A DNA stretch of 64,000 bases. Origin: Halanaerobium praevalens DSM 2228. Lineage in GTDB: Bacteria > Bacillota > Halanaerobiia > Halanaerobiales > Halanaerobiaceae. The notes beneath the pieces were generated by a model. That model was given only the letters and a program-made list of their open reading frames with translations, was not told the origin of the DNA and made no database searches. The translations under genes were made by a program, and so were the position numbers. The stretch is taken from NCBI RefSeq assembly GCF_000165465.1, contig NC_017455.1, forward strand, positions 620,001 to 684,000. Direction: 5' to 3'. This document shows positions 19,062-25,150 of the stretch, piece after piece. Position 1 is the stretch's first letter; each line of letters starts with the position of its first letter.

Positions 19062-19814
19062 ATGATTAGAGGACTTTATACAGCTGCTTCTTCAATGGGA
19101 GTTCTAGAAAAAAAGACCAATATTCGATCAAATAATTTAGCTAATGTTAATACTAATGGTTTTAAAAAATCAGAAGCTATAACGGCTTCATTCCCAGAAA
19201 TGCTTTTGAGTAAGATTGAAGCGGATAAAGCAGATCAGCAAATAGGGTCACTAGCAACTGGTGCTTATCTAGAAAGAAGTTTTAAAGATATGAGCCAAGG
19301 TGACTTTAAAAGAACTGATAATGCACTTGATTTTGCTATTGAAGGCTCAGGCTTTTTTGTGATTGAAACTGAAAATGGTGAAAAATATAGTAGAGATGGT
19401 AATTTCACTATAAATGCAGATTCTGAATTAATTACTCAAAGTGGAAATAATGTTTTAGATAGTAATGGGAATAGAATTCAAATTATACCTGATCAAGATT
19501 TTAGGGTTAGTGCAGAGGGTCAAATAACTTTCAATAATGGTTTGCAGGGAGCTCAAATTGGTTTAGTTGATTTTGAGAATGAAGCTGAATTAGCTCAAAC
19601 AGGTGATAATCTTTATGAGCTTCAGGGAGAAACAGAACCAATTGCAAGTCAAGCAGGTATTGCTCAAGGCTATGTAGAAGGTTCTAATGTTCAGATTGTA
19701 GAAGAAATGGCTAAGATGATTAAGACTACTCGTCATTATGAATCAAACCAAAAAGTAATTAGTAGTATTGATGAGTCATTAAACAAAGTAATTAATGAAG
19801 TAGGGAGAGCATAA
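19062..19814 (+). CDS. flgF: Flagellar rod/hook-basal body protein FlgF
   Basis: 250 aa. The N-terminal rod signature (MIRGLYTAASSMGVLEKK, then NNLANVNTNGFKKSE) and the C-terminal one (VQIVEEMAKMIKTTRHYESNQK) show a rod-class axial protein. A shorter middle domain and position just before flgG make it FlgF, the proximal rod (it could also be labelled FlgG-like or FlhO). An AAAGGAGGTGAG site precedes the ATG. Confidence 0.88.
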   Translation: MIRGLYTAASSMGVLEKKTNIRSNNLANVNTNGFKKSEAITASFPEMLLSKIEADKADQQIGSLATGAYLERSFKDMSQGDFKRTDNALDFAIEGSGFFVIETENGEKYSRDGNFTINADSELITQSGNNVLDSNGNRIQIIPDQDFRVSAEGQITFNNGLQGAQIGLVDFENEAELAQTGDNLYELQGETEPIASQAGIAQGYVEGSNVQIVEEMAKMIKTTRHYESNQKVISSIDESLNKVINEVGRA

Positions 19815-19824
19815 TTTTTTAATT

Positions 19825-19877
19825 GGGCTGGACCTTTACAGGAAGCCTTACTGTTGTGGATTGAAAGAAACAGCAGT
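19825..19877 (+). ncRNA. Two-hairpin structured leader upstream of flgG
   Basis: Counterpart of the element before flgE. Hairpin 1 (19825-19848) pairs GGGCT with AGCCT around GGA, CCT-TTAC-AGG and A. Hairpin 2 (19850-19877) is the 8-bp stem ACTGTTGT/ACAGCAGT with a 12-nt loop. Relative to the flgE copy, an A-T pair has become G-C in stem 1, and C-G to A-T and T-G to C-G changes are seen in stem 2. The unpaired GGA, the CCT/AGG and the lone A are kept. It lies about 60 nt before the flgG start. Confidence 0.6.
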
Positions 19878-19937
19878 TTAATTAAAATGATTATTTTAAC
19901 TCTTTATTTCCAAAAAAAATAATTGAGGTGGAAAAAA

Positions 19938-20720
19938 ATGATAAGTGCACTATGGACTTCAGCAACTGGCATGAATTCACAACAGACAAATATTGATGTA
20001 ATTTCTAATAACTTGGCTAATGTTAATACAAGTGGTTTTAAAAAATCAAAAATAAATTTTGCAGATTTAATTTATACCCAGATGAGACAACCAGGTACTC
20101 CTAATGCTCAGGGGGCAGAAGTACCTACTGGGATTGAGATTGGACACGGTTCCAAGGTAAATAGTACTCAAAAAATATTTACCCAAGGTAATATTCAAAA
20201 TACAGATAGTCCTTTAGATATGGTAATTGAAGGAGATGGGCTTTTTAGAGTCCAACTGCCAGATGGCAATTTCGCTTATACAAGAGATGGTTCTTTTAAA
20301 CAGGATAGTAATGGTAATGTTGTTACTTCAGATGGTTATCAGCTTGATCCTGGCTTTCAAATTCCACAAGAAGCAACAGAAATTTCAATTACTTCTGATG
20401 GAACCATTAATGCTCTAGTAGATGGTGAAAATCAGCAGTTAGGACAGATTCAGTTATATCGTTTTGCTAATCCAGCTGGACTTTCCAGTGAAGGCCGTAA
20501 TCTCTATTCTGATACAGTAGCATCTGGTCAGGCAATGCAGGGTGTGCCAGGAGAGCAGGGATTTGGTACTGTTACTCAAGGATTTTTAGAAATGTCAAAT
20601 GTTAAAGTAGTAGAAGAAATGGTAAATATGATTGCAGCTCAAAGAGCTTATGAAACTAATTCGAAGTCAATTCAGGCCTCAGATGAGATGCTGCAGACTG
20701 CAAATCAGCTAAAAAGATAA
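19938..20720 (+). CDS. flgG: Flagellar distal rod protein FlgG
   Basis: About 260 aa. The N-terminal motif (LWTSATGMNSQQTNIDVISN, then NLANVNTSGFKKS) and C-terminal motif (NMIAAQRAYETNSKSIQASD) are those of the distal rod. The middle has the FlgG-type GDGLFRVQLPDG and YTRDGSFK segments. The start at 19938 is used because an upstream in-frame TTG (19923) lies in the TTGAGGTGG ribosome site. The protein must cross the peptidoglycan and, here, run up to the P and L rings. Confidence 0.95.
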   Translation: MISALWTSATGMNSQQTNIDVISNNLANVNTSGFKKSKINFADLIYTQMRQPGTPNAQGAEVPTGIEIGHGSKVNSTQKIFTQGNIQNTDSPLDMVIEGDGLFRVQLPDGNFAYTRDGSFKQDSNGNVVTSDGYQLDPGFQIPQEATEISITSDGTINALVDGENQQLGQIQLYRFANPAGLSSEGRNLYSDTVASGQAMQGVPGEQGFGTVTQGFLEMSNVKVVEEMVNMIAAQRAYETNSKSIQASDEMLQTANQLKR

Positions 20721-20760
20721 TTTTTAAGTTAAAATAGGCAGTAGTTAGAGGTGGATTAGT

Positions 20761-21732
20761 TTGAAAAGAATAATTGTGATTTTAACTGTTATGATAGTTT
20801 TAACTTTAAGTTTTAATACTGCTGCTTTTCAGGTTATTATTCCTTCTCAAGTTGAGGTTAGTTCTGAGCAGATAACTTTAGCAGAAATAGCTAAAATTGA
20901 GGCTCCAGAGTTATCTACTTCTGCTTTAGAAAATATAGAAAATTTAGTCTTAAAAGCAGCTCCTAATCCAGGTTATAGTAAGCGTTTAAGTCGGATTTTA
21001 GTTGATTTAAGTATCAAAAATATGGGTTATCAAGCTTCTAATTTTAGTCTTAAAATGCCTAAAACAGTAATTGTAAAACGCAAAAGCACTTTAATTAAGG
21101 CAGAGGAAATATTTGAATTGACTAAATCCTATTTGAAATCTAAATTTAATTTTAAAGATGCTCAAATTATTATTGAAAGTAAATCTCCAGCTAAATCTAT
21201 AAAAATTCCAGCTGGAGATTATGAACTTAAAATAGACGAAAAGCAAAATTTAAGTTTTCCAAACCTAAGTTTAAAATTAGAAATTTGGCAGCATGAAAAT
21301 AAGATCAAAAATATTTTTTATCCTGTAAAAATAAGTTTAAAAACAAAAGTATTAACAGCAAATAAAAAATTGGCTAGAAATTCCAAATTGAAAAAATCTG
21401 ATTTTGAAAGAGAAGAAAAAATTGTTTCTGGTAATTTAGAAAAAATAGTAAGAGATTATGCAGAGATAGATTTTAATAAAGTACAGTTAACTAGAGACCT
21501 AAACCAAGGAGAAGTTTTAAATAAAAGCTATTTAAAAATCCCTTATGTAGTTAAATGGGGGCAAAAGTTAAATTTGAGGGTAAAGGTTAATAATATTAAA
21601 ATTTCTACTTTGGTTAAAGCAAAGGAAAGAGGAAAAATTGGTGATATTATAAAAGTTGAAAACCTTAGAACTGGTTATGATTTTCAAGTTTTAGTTATTT
21701 CGCCAACTGAGGTTAAATTGATCTCTGATTAA
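20761..21732 (+). CDS. flgA: Flagellar P-ring chaperone FlgA
   Basis: 323 aa. An N-terminal signal peptide (about 1-22) leads to a periplasmic protein. The C-terminal third shows the SAF/FlgA chaperone features, with a segment on laying down derived hydroxyls (about 200-265) and a final strand pair ending in GDIIKVENLRTGYDFQVLV. FlgA assists FlgI polymerisation into the P ring. The start is TTG at 20761 with GAGGTGG 6 nt upstream. It is longer than enteric FlgA (about 220 aa). Confidence 0.87.
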   Translation: MKRIIVILTVMIVLTLSFNTAAFQVIIPSQVEVSSEQITLAEIAKIEAPELSTSALENIENLVLKAAPNPGYSKRLSRILVDLSIKNMGYQASNFSLKMPKTVIVKRKSTLIKAEEIFELTKSYLKSKFNFKDAQIIIESKSPAKSIKIPAGDYELKIDEKQNLSFPNLSLKLEIWQHENKIKNIFYPVKISLKTKVLTANKKLARNSKLKKSDFEREEKIVSGNLEKIVRDYAEIDFNKVQLTRDLNQGEVLNKSYLKIPYVVKWGQKLNLRVKVNNIKISTLVKAKERGKIGDIIKVENLRTGYDFQVLVISPTEVKLISD

Positions 21733-21746
21733 GTGAGGTGTAAAAT

Positions 21747-22331
21747 ATGAATTTTAAAAAAATGAAAATTTTTATTCTATTAGTATTTTTAGTTCTAATC
21801 TTAAGTCCTGTTATAATGGCTACATCACTTTGGAGTGATGAATCACAGGATTTATATCAAGATTATCCAGATTATCATTTGGGGGATATTATAACTGTGA
21901 TGATTGAAGAAAATGCTAGTGCTATTCAAAGTGCTAATTCAGATGCTAGCCAAAGTAGTAATTATAATGCAGCAGAAGGTGGTGGAATTTTAGATTTTAT
22001 ACCATTTTTTGATTTCAGTTATTCAGACTCTGAAACTGCAGATGGAGAAACCCAAAGGAGTGGAACTTTACAGGCTGATATTACTACTGAAATTGTAGGA
22101 TTACAAGAAAATGGTAACCTTAAAATTAGAGGTAATAAAAGGGTTAAAATCAATGGAGAAATTCAAACTATTGTTTTAGAAGGGGTAATTAGGCCTAAAG
22201 ATATAAATTTTGATAATGAAATTTCTTCTAAAAGAGTTAGTAATGCTAATATAGAGTATGAAGGAGAAGGCGTAGTTGGTGATAAACAAAATTCAGGCTT
22301 GTTAACTAAAGTTTTCAATTTTATTTTTTAG
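21747..22331 (+). CDS. flgH: Flagellar L-ring protein FlgH, apparently not lipidated
   Basis: 194 aa. An N-terminal signal peptide (about 1-25) is followed by the FlgH features YHLGDIITVMIEENASA and, later, ADITTEIVGLQENGNLKIRGNKRV and EGVIRPKDINFDNEISS. It forms the outer-membrane L ring. No Cys occurs anywhere in the protein, so the usual lipobox of FlgH is missing. Length is slightly below the enteric 230 aa. Presence of flgH is strong evidence for an outer membrane in this lineage. Confidence 0.92.
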   Translation: MNFKKMKIFILLVFLVLILSPVIMATSLWSDESQDLYQDYPDYHLGDIITVMIEENASAIQSANSDASQSSNYNAAEGGGILDFIPFFDFSYSDSETADGETQRSGTLQADITTEIVGLQENGNLKIRGNKRVKINGEIQTIVLEGVIRPKDINFDNEISSKRVSNANIEYEGEGVVGDKQNSGLLTKVFNFIF

Positions 22332-22351
22332 TGGATGAAAGAAGGGGTACT

Positions 22352-23482
22352 TTGATTAATTTAAAAAAGAAGATGACTTCAGTTATTATAATTTTTTCGA
22401 TATTTTTATTTAGTTTTGGAAGTTTAGTATTGGCTGCTCAAGATCCAGAAGTTGAAATTGGAAATATTACTCGTTTAAGAGGAGAAAGACCTAATCAACT
22501 CATTGGTTATGGAATTGTAGTTGGTTTAAATGGTAGTGGTGATTCTAATCGGAGCCAGGCAACAGTTCAAAGTGTTGCAAATATGTTACAAAATTTTGGA
22601 GTAAATGTAACTGATAATCAAGTTGCAAGTCAAAATATTGCTGCAGTAATGGTAACTGCAGAATTACCTTCTGTAGCACATAATGGTGATGAATTAAATA
22701 TAACTGTTAGTTCAATTGGAGATGCTGATAGTTTACAAGGAGGAACTTTACTTTTAACTCCACTCCAAGCTCCAAATGGTAAAGTTTATGCCTCAGCTCA
22801 GGGTCCACTTTCTGTTGGGGGCTATAGTGCTGGAGGAGGAGGTAATTCTCAACAACAAAACCATCCTACAGTTGGTAAAATTCCCAATGGTGCTTTAGTA
22901 GAAAGAGAAATTAGCTCTCATTTAGATGCCAAAAATTTAACTTATGTTTTAACAAATCCTAGTTATAAAACTGCAAGTCAAATAGCTTCTAAAATCAATA
23001 ATAGTTTTGGAACTGGAACTGCTAAAGCTTTAAATAATTCAACTGTTAATATTTCTAAACCTGATAATTTCAGTTATGATATGGTTGATTTTATAGCAGA
23101 AGTTAATAGTTTAAAAGTAAGACCAGCTTTAAAAGCTAGGGTTGTAATTGATGAAAGAACTGGTACTGTAGTCTTTAGTCATAATGTTCATATTTCAACT
23201 GTAGCAGTTGCTCATGGTAATTTATCTGTTAGTATTTCTACTCAAGAAAATGTTTCTCAGCCAAATCCTTTGAGTGAAGGAGAAACAACAACAACTGAAG
23301 ATGTTCAGATTGAGGTTGATGAGGGTCAGGAAGGTAATATGTTAATAGTAAGTCAAGAAAATACAATAGAAGATTTAGTAACAGCCTTAAATGCTATTGG
23401 TGCAACTCCCAGAGATATTATCTCAATTATTCAAAAAATTGATGCTGCTGGTGCCTTACATGCCGACTTAATTATTGAATAG
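22352..23482 (+). CDS. flgI: Flagellar P-ring protein FlgI
   Basis: About 376 aa. A signal peptide (about residues 5-29) precedes the mature protein. Hallmarks are GNITRLRGERPNQLIGYGIV and VGLNGSGDS near the N-terminus and AALHADL-type end (AGALHADLIIE). It forms the P ring in the peptidoglycan layer. A TTG start at 22352 is preferred since AAGGGG lies 5-6 nt upstream; an in-frame GTG at 22331 has no ribosome site and overlaps the end of flgH. Confidence 0.95.
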   Translation: MINLKKKMTSVIIIFSIFLFSFGSLVLAAQDPEVEIGNITRLRGERPNQLIGYGIVVGLNGSGDSNRSQATVQSVANMLQNFGVNVTDNQVASQNIAAVMVTAELPSVAHNGDELNITVSSIGDADSLQGGTLLLTPLQAPNGKVYASAQGPLSVGGYSAGGGGNSQQQNHPTVGKIPNGALVEREISSHLDAKNLTYVLTNPSYKTASQIASKINNSFGTGTAKALNNSTVNISKPDNFSYDMVDFIAEVNSLKVRPALKARVVIDERTGTVVFSHNVHISTVAVAHGNLSVSISTQENVSQPNPLSEGETTTTEDVQIEVDEGQEGNMLIVSQENTIEDLVTALNAIGATPRDIISIIQKIDAAGALHADLIIE

Positions 23483-23523
23483 CTTTAATTTGGAAAACTA
23501 GTTAAAAAAGAAGGTGTTTAATT

Positions 23524-23847
23524 TTGAAAATTAATAATAATTATCATCAAATGGCTCAATATCAATTAAATAATCAAAAAGATTTAGCAGCTCAAGCCAA
23601 ACTGCAAAAAAATTCAAATTCAGAAGAAAAATTAGAAAAAGTAGCTGAAGAATTTAGTTCAATCTTTATAGAAAAAATGTTTGCTTCTATGAAAAAAACT
23701 TTGGCAGATGATAAGATGGTTGATGGTGGTTATGCCGAAGATGTATTTTCTGATATGTTATATAAAGAATATAGTCAAATGGCAGGTCAGCAGGGAGTTT
23801 TAGCAGAATTAAATCAAGCTTTAGTACAACAACTAAAAGAAAGTTAA
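23524..23847 (+). CDS. flgJ: Rod-binding protein FlgJ, N-terminal domain only
   Basis: 107 aa. The rod-binding domain (about residues 40-105) is visible: VAEEFSSIFIEKMFASMKKT, then GGYAEDVFSDMLYKEYSQ. The muramidase domain of enteric FlgJ (about 200 more residues) is absent, as is usual outside gammaproteobacteria. A TTG start with AAGAAGGTG upstream is used. It is the last gene of the flagellar block; a promoter for the next unit begins 25 nt after its stop. Confidence 0.88.
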   Translation: MKINNNYHQMAQYQLNNQKDLAAQAKLQKNSNSEEKLEKVAEEFSSIFIEKMFASMKKTLADDKMVDGGYAEDVFSDMLYKEYSQMAGQQGVLAELNQALVQQLKES

Positions 23848-23872
23848 AATCTAATTTAATCTGCTTTATACT

Positions 23873-23901
23873 TTGACAACTGCTTTATTCTGCTGTATAA
23901 T
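23873..23901 (+). promoter_or_regulatory. Sigma-A-type promoter of trpP
   Basis: TTGACA (23873-23878) and TATAAT (23896-23901) separated by 17 nt, a perfect consensus. The expected start of transcription is about 23908, giving a leader of about 85 nt. Confidence 0.85.
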
Positions 23902-23916
23902 TATTAATAATTAGAA

Positions 23917-23936
23917 AAGCTAATAGAGATTAGCTT
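23917..23936 (+). promoter_or_regulatory. 5' stem-loop of the trpP leader
   Basis: 8-bp stem AAGCTAAT/ATTAGCTT with a 4-nt AGAG loop, lying about 10 nt after the predicted transcription start. In B. subtilis trp leaders a 5' stem-loop next to the triplet repeats helps TRAP bind; this hairpin has the same place. That role is an inference. Confidence 0.5.
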
Positions 23937-23942
23937 AAAAAT

Positions 23943-24001
23943 TAGTTGAGATGAGAGATAGTAAAAATTAAAAAGGAGAGATGAGTTGAGATGAGAATTA
24001 G
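23943..24001 (+). promoter_or_regulatory. Probable TRAP binding site spanning the trpP ribosome site and start
   Basis: Nine (G/T)AG triplets: TAG 23943, GAG 23948, GAG 23953, TAG 23959, then after a 16-nt gap GAG 23978, 23983, 23988, 23993 and TAG 23999. Within each cluster they are spaced by 2-3 nt. The second cluster covers the region between the AAGGAG ribosome site and the first codons. This is the arrangement by which tryptophan-bound TRAP (MtrB) blocks trpP translation in B. subtilis. No mtrB gene is in the window. Confidence 0.65.
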
Positions 24002-24524
24002 TACAAAAGATTTAGCACAGGCAGCTTTGTTGGTAGCGGTAGGATTTATTTTACATGCTTTTTTTCCTCCAATTGTGATGGGGATGAAGCCTGATTTTGC
24101 TTTAGCGATGATGTTTATCTTATTAATAGTTAAACATGACTTTAAATTGGGCTTTTTAGTAGCTATTTCTACTGGTATTTTTACTGCTCTAACAACAGGA
24201 TTTCCAGGAGGACAGGTTGCAAATATAGTAGATAAGATATTTACTTTTATAATTATTTATCCTTTGATTCCTGTTATTACAAAACTACCTTCAGCTAAAT
24301 TAGCTACCGGAATTATTACTGTCTTGGGTACAATGTTAAGTGGGTCAATTTTTCTCGCTACTGCTTCGCTTTTAGTTGGTTTACCTGGGCCATTTGTAGT
24401 TTTATTTTCTACAGTTGTAATTCCAGCAGCAGTAGTTAATACAATTACTTCTGTAATGGTTTTTAGTATAGTTAATTTCGCACTGGATGTTGAAGTCCAG
24501 GGAGTTGAAAATGAAGTTCTTTAG
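23991..24524 (+). CDS. trpP: Tryptophan transporter TrpP (YhaG-like, ECF S-component fold)
   Basis: 177 aa, about six membrane helices. The N-terminal part (KDLAQAALLVAVGFILHAFF, then MGMKPDFALAMMFILL) and the middle (ALTTGFPGGQVANIVDK) agree with the TrpP family of Gram-positive bacteria. The TRAP-like triplets at its start support a tryptophan-related role. The ATG at 23991 has AAGGAG upstream. It is monocistronic, with its own promoter and a strong terminator. Confidence 0.85.
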   Translation: MRISTKDLAQAALLVAVGFILHAFFPPIVMGMKPDFALAMMFILLIVKHDFKLGFLVAISTGIFTALTTGFPGGQVANIVDKIFTFIIIYPLIPVITKLPSAKLATGIITVLGTMLSGSIFLATASLLVGLPGPFVVLFSTVVIPAAVVNTITSVMVFSIVNFALDVEVQGVENEVL

Positions 24525-24539
24525 TTAAAAAATTATATG

Positions 24540-24577
24540 GGCCTCCCCTTATAGATTGGGAGGCCATTTTGTTTTTT
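24540..24577 (+). terminator. Intrinsic terminator after trpP
   Basis: Stem GGCCTCCC/GGGAGGCC with a 10-nt loop, then ATTTTG and a run of seven T. Confidence 0.95.
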
Positions 24578-24612
24578 TATTTAAAACAATAAATATTTTT
24601 TTACAAAATAAG

Positions 24613-24641
24613 TTGCACTCTCAACTATTTTTTGTTATAAT
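24613..24641 (+). promoter_or_regulatory. Promoter of the marR-RND operon
   Basis: TTGCAC (24613-24618), 17-nt spacer, TATAAT (24636-24641). An imperfect inverted repeat (ACTCTCAAC at 24617-24625 and GTTAGAGT at 24650-24657) brackets the -10 box and could be the autoregulatory site of the MarR protein. Confidence 0.75.
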
Positions 24642-24680
24642 TTTATAAAGTTAGAGTACAAGTAAAAATGAGGTGTAATT

Positions 24681-25112
24681 ATGAAAATTGATGCTCCAAT
24701 TGGAAAATGGATAGCTAAATTATATAAAGATCATGATCAATTTGTAGATAGTTTGCTGGTTGATTATAATTTAAATCATAGTGAAGCTAATTTGTTGGTT
24801 TATTTATATAAAGATGGTGATGGTATTAGTCAAAATAAGTTAAAGAAAAATTTAGCAGTTGATAAAGCTACTATTTCAAGAGCTATTTATTCTTTAATTG
24901 AAAAAGATTATCTTATAAAAAATAAATCTCCTTTAGATGGGCGAGTTAATTTGATTTATTTAAGTTCCAAGGCAAAATCAATTAAAGATAAAGTAATAGA
25001 TATTTATCAAAGTTGGTTTCAGATTTTTACGGATCAGATTGGAGAAGAAGAGGCTCAAAGAGTTTTAAACACCCTAAAAAAAATGTATAAGATTGTTAAA
25101 AACAGACAATAA
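24681..25112 (+). CDS. MarR-family transcriptional regulator
   Basis: 143 aa. A winged helix-turn-helix at about residues 30-95 (NHSEANLLVYLYKDGDGISQ, then AVDKATISRAIYSLIEKDYL and the wing with DGRVNLIYLSSK) with flanking dimerisation helices. It is the first gene of an operon with an RND exporter 38 nt downstream. It is therefore likely the local repressor, responding to a hydrophobic ligand. The ligand is unknown. Confidence 0.88.
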   Translation: MKIDAPIGKWIAKLYKDHDQFVDSLLVDYNLNHSEANLLVYLYKDGDGISQNKLKKNLAVDKATISRAIYSLIEKDYLIKNKSPLDGRVNLIYLSSKAKSIKDKVIDIYQSWFQIFTDQIGEEEAQRVLNTLKKMYKIVKNRQ

Positions 25113-25150
25113 ATAACAAAGTTATTTTGAGAGCAATAGGAGGACTAGGA

